64,000 bases of DNA from Alkalihalobacillus sp. TS-13. Its GTDB lineage: Bacteria > Bacillota > Bacilli > Bacillales > Fictibacillaceae. Both the position numbers and the translations under genes were made by a program. Within the stretch, counting starts at the first letter, position 1; every line of letters begins with the position of its first letter. Shown piece by piece: positions 7,913 through 16,659 of the stretch. The notes beneath the pieces were generated by a model. The model ran no database searches. It was not told where the DNA came from and saw only the letters and a list, made by a program, of their open reading frames with translations. Location: assembly GCF_019720915.1 (NCBI RefSeq), contig NZ_JAHKSI010000001.1, forward strand, positions 2,852,001-2,916,000, read 5' to 3'.

Positions 7913-10027
7913 TTATTTCCTAAACACTTCATCTACAACTCTCTTCGAAGATTCCCCAGATTCTAAATAACAAAACTTCTTGTAAAACTCTTCCGTAGTT
8001 TCAGATGGTATGAAACCATTCTCGTCTATAAACTTGATTTCTTCAATGATTTCTTCAGTCGTTTGTGTTAAAGGACCAGGTGCTTTTTCTTCAAAATCGA
8101 AATAGAACCCTCTCAAGTTGTCTCTATAATCCTCGATATCATACACAAAGAACAGCATTGGTCTTTTTAGGTTCGCATAATCGAAAAAGACGGATGAATA
8201 GTCTGTTATCAGAATGTCCGATATCAAGTACAATTCTCTGATGTCTTCATGAAATGAGAAATCATACACAAAGTCTTCATAACCGGACAAATCCAGGTTT
8301 TCAGCTACAAGATAATGCATCCTTAACAAAACAATGTATTCGTCCCCAAGTTCCTCTCTGATCTTATCCAAATCAAGCTGAAGATCGAACTTGTATTTCC
8401 CTTTGGCATAAAACTGATTATCCCGCCATGTAGGAGCATACAGAATGATTTTTTTATCCTTTGGAAGATGCATACTTTCTTTTAACTGATTGATGTTTTC
8501 CAGATCATTACAGTTAATTAGAAAATCATTCCGAGGATAACCCGATTCAATCATGGTTTTATCAAATGCAAATGCTCTTCCGAATATTTCTGTCGAATAA
8601 GCGTTGGGAGACACTAAATAATCCCAATTGCTTGCTTCTCTCAAGAAATTTTCTTTATATTTTGTCGTATTGGTTCCGGGCATATGGACCTCATCCATAT
8701 CAGCAGCAAGTCTTTTCAATGGTGTACCATGCCATGTTTGCAGATAGATTGTATGCTTTGGTTTAGGAATCCAGAGCGGTAATCTACTATTTGAAACCCA
8801 GTATTTAGCTCTTGTCATCAATAATAACCAACTAACAGAAAACCTTCTTACATGTTTCACATCTTTATTTGCAAAGAATTTCAAATGCCTTCTATCGACA
8901 CTCCAATACATTTTATACTCAGGATGGTTTTCCAACATATATTCATAAATAGCCCTTGGGCTGTCACTATACTGTTTTCCTAGAAAGCTCTCGAACATAA
9001 CCAACTTCTGATCAGCCGGCATGATTCTTCCTAAAAGATAGAAGACAACCTTGTACATTTTTTTCAAGTAGTCGCTTCTTCTAATTTTCACCCATTTGGA
9101 TTTAATATTGGTTAGTGTCTCTTTGACTACATTATAATCTACAACATTTACTGAAAAATACTTTGATTTCTTTGTAACGCCACAATATATTTTTTTCTTT
9201 TTACCATTAATCGATAGGATAGATCTGTCTGGAATCGTTGTCTCATGCGATAATCGCACTCTTATGCTCCTGATTGTTTCAGTCCTGCCTTCATGTTCAT
9301 ACTCAAGTTCCAAGAAAAATTTGAAGCTTTTTTTATTGTTACCATTGATATATCTTTTGACATCAAAAGATCCTTCAAAACCGATTTCTTTAAATGCAAG
9401 ATGGTTTGTGTATTTAGAATAGAGATCTGGGCGGGCTATGCGTTTTACATCAATGGACTTTTCCTCTTCACCATTATTGTTGATTACCAGCTTTAATCCT
9501 GTGATGTTATATCCTCCGACTAAATGGAATGGTGGATAGTTGAAAAAGCCAGATATTGAAAATTCTCCTGAATTCGTCAATTGGATATCATCAAATACTG
9601 CAAATAGAGTGTATTGATTAAATCTGAAGGAAAGATTCCCTTCTTTCGTAGTAAATGGATAAAACATTTTTTGATTTTCCCCAGTGACAATAGCCAATAT
9701 CCTCATATGCTCAAAATTACTTTTGATTCTCCTTTTTTTCAATCCATTGTGAGTTTCGCGTATGATATATAAATCCCAGATATCATCCTCAGATGGTTTA
9801 AAAGCATCGAAAGGGATCTCGATTTCATATATGGTAAATTCATTTAATGAATCTTTACTTAATGAAGTCAAAACGATTTCCTCGTCATTTTGCCTATTAG
9901 ACAGGATAAAATGCATTTGAGCTACATCAACCATGAAAGAATTCTTTACCGGTATGTCGATTTTATAGATTTTATCTTCTAAATCGAGATTCAAGATCTT
10001 AATATTTTCCAAATCATGTTGTTCCAT
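7913..10027 (-). CDS. tagF: CDP-glycerol:poly(glycerophosphate) glycerophosphotransferase (TagF)
   Basis: About 704 residues, close to the usual TagF length. The C-terminal half is a Glyphos_transf (PF04464) domain: LQTWHGTPLKRL with the catalytic His, YLVSPNAYS, ESGYPRNDFL, ILYAPTWRD, LLRMHYLV, and the ILITDYSSVFFDY block that binds phosphate. The N-terminal 300 residues are a beta-rich region found in TagF-type polymerases. It polymerises glycerol phosphate from CDP-glycerol on the primed linkage unit at the inner membrane face. Start choice is uncertain: ATG at 10027 has AGAGGGG 13 nt upstream; ATG at 10057 has no site. It is transcribed divergently from tagD, which makes its substrate. 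Confidence 0.9.
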   Translation of the reverse strand: MEQHDLENIKILNLDLEDKIYKIDIPVKNSFMVDVAQMHFILSNRQNDEEIVLTSLSKDSLNEFTIYEIEIPFDAFKPSEDDIWDLYIIRETHNGLKKRRIKSNFEHMRILAIVTGENQKMFYPFTTKEGNLSFRFNQYTLFAVFDDIQLTNSGEFSISGFFNYPPFHLVGGYNITGLKLVINNNGEEEKSIDVKRIARPDLYSKYTNHLAFKEIGFEGSFDVKRYINGNNKKSFKFFLELEYEHEGRTETIRSIRVRLSHETTIPDRSILSINGKKKKIYCGVTKKSKYFSVNVVDYNVVKETLTNIKSKWVKIRRSDYLKKMYKVVFYLLGRIMPADQKLVMFESFLGKQYSDSPRAIYEYMLENHPEYKMYWSVDRRHLKFFANKDVKHVRRFSVSWLLLMTRAKYWVSNSRLPLWIPKPKHTIYLQTWHGTPLKRLAADMDEVHMPGTNTTKYKENFLREASNWDYLVSPNAYSTEIFGRAFAFDKTMIESGYPRNDFLINCNDLENINQLKESMHLPKDKKIILYAPTWRDNQFYAKGKYKFDLQLDLDKIREELGDEYIVLLRMHYLVAENLDLSGYEDFVYDFSFHEDIRELYLISDILITDYSSVFFDYANLKRPMLFFVYDIEDYRDNLRGFYFDFEEKAPGPLTQTTEEIIEEIKFIDENGFIPSETTEEFYKKFCYLESGESSKRVVDEVFRK

Positions 10028-10577
10028 ATTTTTGCTTTTGCCCCTCTCTCTTGACATTATACGATATTATATGTTGTAAACTGTTGATTTTCAAATGGAG
10101 ATTTTCGCCAGTCATAAACTATTGATTAATACGAAAACTTTAGGAAGAATAAATTTTATCAGCTTTGCAAAGGGAATCTTTTACAATTAAAGTTGAAAAT
10201 CGTGAAACCAAAACTTATTTGTATCTTCAACATAATACAGAGTCTATTCAGATTTTTATTGATGGAGATTTGATAGGCTTTTTTTTATGCCTTAAGTCCC
10301 GAGGGAAATATTCATACCATGAATTGACACATGTGGTACACTCACATTATAATTGATAGGTTAATTGGTAAATATTATTAATTGATCATTGTTTGTTGTA
10401 AATTTTCTCTAAAAAGTTTCAACTATATATTTACGTGGTATTAATAATTCGAAGTATTGTTAATAGAATGTAAACCCTATGTTACAGTCTCGCAAATTTG
10501 TTATATTAATATATACAATGTGAACGTAACAATTATTTAAGTCTTTATATCTAGTAAATCTTTAGGAGGACACTAAA
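10028..10577. promoter_or_regulatory. Divergent control region between tagF and tagD
   Basis: This 550-bp AT-rich region separates the divergently transcribed tagF and tagDB, the arrangement that carries PhoP-controlled promoters in B. subtilis. Candidate hexamers with 11-bp phasing (TTAATA, TAAACC, TTACAG) lie near 10460-10490 but match the PhoP box only partly. A 63-codon frame at 10165-10356 has no ribosome site and no recognisable content and is not called. Confidence 0.4.
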
Positions 10578-10976
10578 ATGAAAAAAGTTTTAACATACGG
10601 TACGTTTGACTTGCTCCATAATGGCCATATAAATTTACTTCGTCGCGCTAAAGAATTGGGAGATCACTTGACAGTAGCTGTTTCTACTGATGAATTTAAT
10701 GCACTTAAGGACAAAAAAGCATATCACAATTACGAAAATCGAAAAGTGATTCTAGAATCGATTCGTTATGTTGATAAAGTGATTCCAGAAAACCATTGGG
10801 ACCAAAAAATTCAGGATGTCATTGACAATGATATTGATGTTTTCGTAATGGGAGATGATTGGGAAGGTAAATTCGATTTCCTAAAAGAATATACTGAAGT
10901 AGTATACCTCCCTCGAACAGTCGGCATCTCAACAAGCAAGATTAAAAAAGATTTGCTATTAGTCAATAATGGTTAG
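10578..10976 (+). CDS. tagD: Glycerol-3-phosphate cytidylyltransferase (TagD)
   Basis: A 132-residue cytosolic enzyme making CDP-glycerol from CTP and sn-glycerol-3-phosphate, the donor for TagB and TagF. The cytidylyltransferase signature GTFDLLHNGHINLL (HxGH) is at residues 8-21, and RTVGISTSKIK replaces the usual RTEGISTT-type motif near residue 113. The length equals that of B. subtilis TagD. TAGGAGGA lies 8 nt before the ATG. Its 3' end overlaps tagB by 8 bp, implying translational coupling. Confidence 0.96.
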   Translation: MKKVLTYGTFDLLHNGHINLLRRAKELGDHLTVAVSTDEFNALKDKKAYHNYENRKVILESIRYVDKVIPENHWDQKIQDVIDNDIDVFVMGDDWEGKFDFLKEYTEVVYLPRTVGISTSKIKKDLLLVNNG

Positions 10977-12120
10977 AGAATTATTAATTGGAACATATTT
11001 GATGATCTTCAAACTGTTATTTAATATGTTCCAACTATTTCCCCAAAGGAAAAAGACAACCCTAGTTGCTTCTTTTGGGGATAATATTTTTTTTGTAGCC
11101 GACGAATTATCAAAAACACAAGATCATGAAATTATTATTCTAAAACATCCAAAATGCCCGATTAATTTCGACAATATAAAAAAATCTAAAGTATACTCTT
11201 TTGAATGTATAAACCTATTTCATTGGATCATTTCTATCTATCATCTAAGTACCTCTAAGATGGTGTTTGTAGATAATTATTACGGGTTTTTATCTGTTGC
11301 GAATTTCAAGCCGAATGTAAAATGTGTTCAGCTCTGGCATGCAGCTGGCGCAATAAAGAAGTTTGGTCTTATGGACCCCTCGATGAAAAGCAGACCTGAT
11401 TCTGCAAAGAAAAGAATCGAAAGTGTCTATAAACGTCATACCCAAATAGCTGTTGGATCTGAAAGGATGGCAAATATCATTCACGAAAGCTTCGGTGTAG
11501 ATGATGAAGCTATCATGAGGACCGGTGTTCCAAGAACTGACTTTTTCTATGATGAGGAACAAAAGAAATCTGTAATAGAACAATTAAAAATTGAATTTCC
11601 TATCATCAATTCAAAAAAAGTTATTCTATACGCACCTACTTTCAGAGATGGGGAATTTAATCTCTCAAATATCCGTTTGGACCTTCAATCTATGCATGAT
11701 GAATTGAAGGATGATTATGTAGTGTTCTTACGTATACATCCTGCTGTAAATTTTAGTCTAGCTAATGATTTTTCAGGCTTTGTATATGATGTTTCCGATT
11801 ATTATTCAGTCAATCATTTATTATTAATAACCGATCAACTCATTACTGATTATTCATCCATTCCTTTTGAATTTTCATTACTTGGAAAGCCGATCATCTT
11901 TTTTATGTATGACTTAAAGGATTACAAAAGGGATCGAGGAATTTGGAAAGAATTCGAAAAAGATATACCTGGACCAATCGTTGAAGATACAGGTGAAATC
12001 ATATCCATGATCAAAGAAAATAACTTTGATAGAAATTCCGTAAAAAAATTTGCTGAGGTATGGAATCAATACTCTAAAGGGAATTCAAGCGAATCCTGTA
12101 TCAAAGAATTGTATCAATAA
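10969..12120 (+). CDS. tagB: CDP-glycerol:N-acetylmannosaminyl-GlcNAc-PP-undecaprenyl glycerophosphotransferase (TagB, primase)
   Basis: A 383-residue Glyphos_transf family protein, the size of B. subtilis TagB (about 380) and lacking the extra N-terminal region of TagF. Motifs are VQLWHAAGAIKKFG, QIAVGSERM, RTGVPRTDFF, ILYAPTFRDG, FLRIHPAVN, and LITDQLITDYSSIPFEFSLL. The N-terminus (LLIGTYLMIFKLLFNMFQLFP) is a hydrophobic membrane-association segment. It adds the first glycerol phosphate to the TagO/TagA linkage disaccharide. It is translationally coupled to tagD and followed by a terminator. Assignment as TagB rather than another small Glyphos_transf enzyme rests on size and linkage. Confidence 0.88.
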   Translation: MVRELLIGTYLMIFKLLFNMFQLFPQRKKTTLVASFGDNIFFVADELSKTQDHEIIILKHPKCPINFDNIKKSKVYSFECINLFHWIISIYHLSTSKMVFVDNYYGFLSVANFKPNVKCVQLWHAAGAIKKFGLMDPSMKSRPDSAKKRIESVYKRHTQIAVGSERMANIIHESFGVDDEAIMRTGVPRTDFFYDEEQKKSVIEQLKIEFPIINSKKVILYAPTFRDGEFNLSNIRLDLQSMHDELKDDYVVFLRIHPAVNFSLANDFSGFVYDVSDYYSVNHLLLITDQLITDYSSIPFEFSLLGKPIIFFMYDLKDYKRDRGIWKEFEKDIPGPIVEDTGEIISMIKENNFDRNSVKKFAEVWNQYSKGNSSESCIKELYQ

Positions 12121-12220
12121 ATAATGTTTAATAGTTTAAGAATTGTTAAAACTAAACTTGAAGATAGTATTGATATATCATTTTTTATAGGATAAACTTT
12201 TTAAAGTTGGTAGATTTTTT

Positions 12221-12248
12221 AGAGACCACCATTGCGGTCTCTTTTTAT
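12221..12248 (+). terminator. Rho-independent terminator after tagD-tagB
   Basis: AGAGACC pairs with GGTCTCT around 9 nt, followed by TTTTATTA. Confidence 0.85.
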
Positions 12249-12289
12249 TATCTGGGCTTTGATTTTAATCCATACTGAGGAGCTAAAGC

Positions 12290-13294
12290 ATGTATCGTAC
12301 AGAATTACGAAAGAAGAAAAAACGCCGTCGTAGACGCATGATATTAATTCCCATATTTTTAATAGTCTTTTGCACGATCGGATATGGGTCCTACTTAACT
12401 TTCAAACTAGTAAATGCAACTGATAATTCAGTAGAAGAATTGCAACGAGGCGAAAAATCAGAACTTCGTACGGAAAAAATTGATGTCAACGAAGATAATT
12501 TTTCAGTATTATTCATCGGTGTTGATGCTCGTGAAGGTGAAAAGGTGAGTCGTTCTGATGCACTGATATTAGCCACTTTCAACAAAGATGATAAATCTGT
12601 AAAAATGGTTAGTATCCCTCGGGATTCCTATGTGGAAATACCTGAAAGGGGTATGGACAAGATCAATCATGCCCATGCCTACGGCGGAGTAGACCTTGCA
12701 GTAAAAAGTGTGGAAAATTTATTTGATGTTCCAGTCGATCATTATGTAAGAGTTGATTTTAAGGCATTTATTGATATAGTCGATGCACTCGGTGGTGTTG
12801 AGGTAGATGTTCCTAAAACATTTGCTGTTCAGGATAGTAGAGACCGCCAGGATGCCATCACTCTTCATGAGGGTAACCAATTGTTAGATGGTGAGGAAGC
12901 CTTAGCCTTTGTCCGTATGCGTAAACAAGATCCTACTGGTGATATTGGACGTGGAGAAAGACAGCGACAAGTTATAAAAGCTATTATTGAAAAAGGTTCG
13001 AAATTCAGTTCTATTACGAAATATGATGATGTCATCGATGGATTAGATGGAAATATACAGCTAGATTTAAACTTTAAAGAAATTGTAGGGCTTCATGGCT
13101 ATGCAGGGGAAATTAATAAAATTGACGCACTTGAACTGAAAGGCGAAAACTCCAATAACGGAGTCTTCTATTATATGTTGGATCAAACCAGCGTAAATGA
13201 GATCTCTAACAGCTTGAAAACACATTTAGACATTGAAAACCATAACAATGAGGCCAGTTCCGAAGGAAACCAAGTAGACGATACAAATAATTAA
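12290..13294 (+). CDS. LytR-CpsA-Psr family polyisoprenyl-teichoic acid--peptidoglycan transferase
   Basis: A 334-residue protein with a short, very basic cytoplasmic N-terminus (RKKKKRRRRR), one membrane segment (residues about 17-38) and an extracytoplasmic LCP domain. LCP landmarks are SVLFIGVDARE, SRSDALILATF (substrate Arg and Asp), VSIPRDSYVEIP, DKINHAHAYGG, GGVEVDVP, and LAFVRMRKQDPTGDIGRGERQRQV with the pyrophosphate-binding Arg cluster. The family transfers lipid-linked wall polymers to peptidoglycan MurNAc. The acidic, Asn/Ser-rich tail after residue 310 looks disordered. TGAGGAGC precedes the ATG. The position between the teichoic acid genes and the csaB module means either polymer could be its substrate; TagT/U/V-like by family. 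Confidence 0.92.
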   Translation: MYRTELRKKKKRRRRRMILIPIFLIVFCTIGYGSYLTFKLVNATDNSVEELQRGEKSELRTEKIDVNEDNFSVLFIGVDAREGEKVSRSDALILATFNKDDKSVKMVSIPRDSYVEIPERGMDKINHAHAYGGVDLAVKSVENLFDVPVDHYVRVDFKAFIDIVDALGGVEVDVPKTFAVQDSRDRQDAITLHEGNQLLDGEEALAFVRMRKQDPTGDIGRGERQRQVIKAIIEKGSKFSSITKYDDVIDGLDGNIQLDLNFKEIVGLHGYAGEINKIDALELKGENSNNGVFYYMLDQTSVNEISNSLKTHLDIENHNNEASSEGNQVDDTNN

Positions 13295-13300
13295 TATAAA

Positions 13301-13448
13301 GGCTCTGTTAAAGGAGCTTTGTTAATACTAAACGTAATTTGTGACACTCCTTCGGGAACAGCGAACCAAGCGAGACCCCACAGCGAGGAACTCGCGAGAA
13401 GAACTCGATCGCCCGCGTAAAGTTGAGTGAATTTCGTAATAATTAATA
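13301..13448. repeat. GC-rich palindromic intergenic repeat, copy D (reversed)
   Basis: It begins GGCTCTGTTAA and contains GACACTCCTTCGGGAACAG, CGAACCAAGCGAGACCCC, AGCGAGGAACTCGCGAG, CGCCCGCGTAAAG and GAGTGAATTTCG. Several stem positions have drifted relative to B and C. Confidence 0.7.
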
Positions 13449-13466
13449 ATAAAAACTATCAAAACC

Positions 13467-13508
13467 AAAACAAAAGAAAGCCCCCTTCTAGGGCTTTCTT
13501 TTGTTTTT
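13467..13508. terminator. Bidirectional terminator between LCP gene and csaB
   Basis: AAAACAAAAGAAAGCCC pairs with GGGCTTTCTTTTGTTTT around 7 nt. A/T runs flank both sides, so it can serve both converging genes. Confidence 0.9.
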
Positions 13509-13549
13509 AACTAATTACTTAACGCTGTTTGTCTCGGTGGAACTTGTGG

Positions 13550-14656
13550 TCAATTAGCTTTCGATTTCAAATAGCTTTTATTTGATGAACTAATGATCGA
13601 AATCGCTAAGTTCGCTGTCTCCTTAGCTGTCATTTTCATTTCCTCTGTGGTCCCTCTCATCAAATCCAATAATTCTTCTCTGGATCGATAGTTCTTTAAT
13701 AATACATTAGATAGATCGTTCAAATCATCTTTTTCTACATGTCCTGCTACAGGTTGAAGTGTTAAATTCGAATATGAATCTATTTTAGGATCATAAGATA
13801 ATGCCAAAAATGGTGTTCCTACAACCCCAGCAAAAATCAAAGAATGTAATCTCATACCAAATAAGAATTCAGAATAGTTAATGATAGCGATTTTTTCTTC
13901 AATAGATGCATCATATGGAGCGATTTTAGAAGGTTTTTGCATAAGTTCGGCAACTTGGAGTGAAGTCTCATAATCATGTGAGCCATGCATAGGAAGAAAA
14001 ACGATTTCTACATTCTCTTCCTCCACTAAAGTATCTAATGCTGTAGCAACTTTCATTTTAAAATCTTCAAGACCTTTCCAATCCCTTACCGATACCGTCA
14101 CTACAGGCCTTTTGAACTTTTCGCCCTTCAGCCAATCACTATTTAATTTCTCTGCTCGGAATCCCATTACAGGATCTGGGACTATACTAATATTTTGTTT
14201 TACATTTAAGCTTTCTAATAGTTTTTTTGAATCTTCATCTCGCACTGTTATTCGATTGATTTTATTCAGTACGATTTTGACAATCCATTTATTTAGCAAC
14301 CGATCTACCGGACCGACCCCTTGTGCATACATATATACTGGTTTTTTTAGTAGTTTAGCCAGATACATTATTCCAGAATAATAGGGTACACTTTTCCAAC
14401 CCGTTTGATCTTGTAACAGACTTCCCCCGCCACTTATCAGACCATCACTGTCTTTCAAGGCATTAATGATATCTTTTAAGTTCCAACGATTTACTGCTTC
14501 TACACCGTAAGTGGATTTTGTAAGTTCTGGGTTATTGGAAAGAACGACAATCTCTATATCTGATTGATTTTCTCTCAATGACTGAATCATTGAAGCTAAT
14601 ATTGCTTCATCCCCGATATTATTAAAGCCATAATAGCCTGAAATAACTAATTTCAT
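13550..14656 (-). CDS. csaB: Polysaccharide pyruvyl transferase (CsaB)
   Basis: A 368-residue cytosolic protein of the polysaccharide pyruvyl transferase family (PF04230). It begins MKLVISGYYGFNNIGDEAIL, the family's glycine-rich start, and contains LISGGGSLLQDQTG, YMYAQGVGP, VRDEDSKKLL, PDPVMGF, LPMHGSHDYETS, FGMRLHSLIFAGVVGTPFLALSYDPKI. CsaB adds a ketal pyruvate to the secondary cell wall polymer in B. anthracis, Thermus and Paenibacillus, and this modification is what SLH domains bind. That function fits the seven SLH proteins encoded downstream. Its start is 1 bp from the stop of the upstream DUF5693-type gene, so the two form an operon. Confidence 0.94.
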   Translation of the reverse strand: MKLVISGYYGFNNIGDEAILASMIQSLRENQSDIEIVVLSNNPELTKSTYGVEAVNRWNLKDIINALKDSDGLISGGGSLLQDQTGWKSVPYYSGIMYLAKLLKKPVYMYAQGVGPVDRLLNKWIVKIVLNKINRITVRDEDSKKLLESLNVKQNISIVPDPVMGFRAEKLNSDWLKGEKFKRPVVTVSVRDWKGLEDFKMKVATALDTLVEEENVEIVFLPMHGSHDYETSLQVAELMQKPSKIAPYDASIEEKIAIINYSEFLFGMRLHSLIFAGVVGTPFLALSYDPKIDSYSNLTLQPVAGHVEKDDLNDLSNVLLKNYRSREELLDLMRGTTEEMKMTAKETANLAISIISSSNKSYLKSKAN

Positions 14657-14657
14657 C

Positions 14658-16541
14658 TTACCACCTTGCTCTCAATTTCAAATAATATTTACGCCCTGCT
14701 TTAAAGGCAATGATGAAAACAATTCCCACAATCAAACCAAATGATAAGCTGTAAAGGCTTCTTAAAACAGAAACGTATATAGGGATATGCAAGTGAGTAA
14801 ATGTATTGACTAGTGAAAGCCAACCTATTATAGCAGGGATTAAACAAACATATGCTGTTTTCTTCATATTTTTCATGAAGAAATACAAGGAAAGAATATA
14901 GAATGGAAATCCAATCAGAAATTCTTTTGTTCTAGGTCTTACATACAAAAGCTCTTCTAATTTTTGCCTGAAAACCAGTTCATACGATAACACAGTACCG
15001 AAGTTTCCTGTACGCCCTACATAATATACGAGGATGCCTGCTAAAATACACAACAAGATAAGGTGCCCATATAGGATTGGCAAGGCTAAAAGTTTTTTTA
15101 CTTCTTGCAAATTGATTTTCGTGTTATATAAATGGTATACAGCAAATAGGATCGTGTATACGATTGGGAACACATAAAGAATTTTCACTCCTCTAAAACC
15201 TTCTCCAATGTGTAATGAAAATTCTGTTCCATATAAGAGACTAATCCCGATCCAAATTCCGAGAAAACTGATGAATATCGCCCGGCCATATTGATATAAT
15301 ATATCTCTATACCGTTCAATTGGTCTCAATTTTAAAGCAGCATATACAGGCGTTATAATTGCAACTGCCAATGCCATCAATTTCAATAACAAACCTGATC
15401 CGAAAACAAGGTACCCTAATGCAATGAGCGACATGGCTATACCTGAAACTACTGCTAACTTACGCTTTAAAAGACTTTCCACTGCTAAGGTTACAAACGT
15501 AATTCCACCTAATAAGGCCATCGCTACCATCCAAAACGGCCGTGACAAATCACTGAATTCATCCGGCTTACCTAGCTTGAATAGTTGTGGCATAGAACTA
15601 TTTAGGCTTTTGAAGAACTTCATATTCTCCTTTAAGTTCTCTTCTGGATCTCCATCAGTGTTTATGTGAATGTATAAAACCCGGATATTTCGTTCTTTTA
15701 CAGCTCTAATCGCCTTATCCTGATTTACCATTAGAGAACCGATTCCTAAATCCAAACTTATCAACCGTTTAACATTAAGGTTATTGGTCCTAGCAAGATT
15801 TTCAAATCCTTTTTGATCAAATTGTTCAATAGAGAGCGTCGATATGCCCTTTTCTTTTAATTTATTTCCCCATTCAACATGATTAGTCGGATATCCCAGG
15901 GCTTCTTCGCCTATAAATAAAATCTGATCTGCATGTTCATCGATTGTCATCGCTTGTTCCCAAATGAACTTGCTTTCTTCAGTAATGTCTGAAACGGGAA
16001 CATGCAATATTCTTGAGAAACCATAGCTTTCTACCAACTTGAAAGTATCATCTGAATAGCCTAAATAAACATTTTTAATCTTTTTCGGTTCACCTTCTAT
16101 GTAAAGGAATTTTCTTTCGTTTATCTCAATATTCTTTACTTGATCTCCAAATACGTTTTCCAGTGACTCCACAACTGGAAAATTGCTTTTCAAAATACTG
16201 ATGTACAAACCTTTTTTTTCGGGTAACTCATCCAGTGGATAACCCGAAAGTAAAGCAAAACGAGTGAACTCATTTTGATCAAGGGATAGAATGTCGCCTT
16301 TATTCTCCAGTGATTTAATGGATTCAGGAGGAATGCTCAAAGCGTTTACACCTGAAGATTTTAGCCCATTGAAAACATCCTCTTCATTTGCACCTTGTCG
16401 AATTAAACTTTCCACTTCTTTAAAAGGGACAGCAACTTCATATGTATTGTAAGTCCATTCAGCCTTAGTACGTTCATATAGACCGATAGATGTAACTGCT
16501 AGTGATAGGATAAGAGCAATCCACAGCCATTTCTTCAACAA
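14658..16541 (-). CDS. DUF5693-family polytopic membrane protein
   Basis: About 627 residues. One N-terminal membrane segment (LWIALILSLAVTSIGLYE) is followed by an extracytoplasmic region of about 330 residues with alternating strands and helices (LSIPPESIKSL, LFIGEEALGYPTNHVEWG, RLISLDLGIGS), then about ten membrane segments to the C-terminus. I match it to DUF5693, a family I know only from its usual place beside csaB; its activity is not established. A role in assembling or modifying the pyruvylated polymer is inference. The TTG at 16541 is preferred because GAAAGGG lies 6 nt upstream; the open frame reaches a TTG at 16589, but that lies inside the preceding terminator stem. Confidence 0.8.
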   Translation of the reverse strand: MLKKWLWIALILSLAVTSIGLYERTKAEWTYNTYEVAVPFKEVESLIRQGANEEDVFNGLKSSGVNALSIPPESIKSLENKGDILSLDQNEFTRFALLSGYPLDELPEKKGLYISILKSNFPVVESLENVFGDQVKNIEINERKFLYIEGEPKKIKNVYLGYSDDTFKLVESYGFSRILHVPVSDITEESKFIWEQAMTIDEHADQILFIGEEALGYPTNHVEWGNKLKEKGISTLSIEQFDQKGFENLARTNNLNVKRLISLDLGIGSLMVNQDKAIRAVKERNIRVLYIHINTDGDPEENLKENMKFFKSLNSSMPQLFKLGKPDEFSDLSRPFWMVAMALLGGITFVTLAVESLLKRKLAVVSGIAMSLIALGYLVFGSGLLLKLMALAVAIITPVYAALKLRPIERYRDILYQYGRAIFISFLGIWIGISLLYGTEFSLHIGEGFRGVKILYVFPIVYTILFAVYHLYNTKINLQEVKKLLALPILYGHLILLCILAGILVYYVGRTGNFGTVLSYELVFRQKLEELLYVRPRTKEFLIGFPFYILSLYFFMKNMKKTAYVCLIPAIIGWLSLVNTFTHLHIPIYVSVLRSLYSLSFGLIVGIVFIIAFKAGRKYYLKLRARW

Positions 16542-16584
16542 AAACAACCCTTTCTGAGTAATCGTGTTAGTACGGATGGATAAT

Positions 16585-16640
16585 AACAAGGGGCTGACCC
16601 ATAAGTGTGTGACACTTTTACTGTTGGGTCATCCCCTTTT
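16585..16640 (-). terminator. Terminator hairpin after second tagO paralogue
   Basis: AAGGGGCTGACCCA (16588-16601) pairs with TGGGTCATCCCCTT (16625-16638), one mismatch. A second small stem AGTGT/ACACT sits in the loop. T-rich sequence follows on both strands. Confidence 0.7.
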
Positions 16641-16659
16641 CGTATTCACTATCCCCTGG

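Noticed and set aside
10165-10356. 63-codon plus-strand ORF between tagF and tagD
   Set aside because: No ribosome site, no recognisable content, and it lies in the divergent promoter region.
10440-10520. PhoP boxes upstream of tagD
   Set aside because: Three hexamers have 11-bp phasing, but individual matches to TT(A/C/T)ACA are poor; not strong enough to call.
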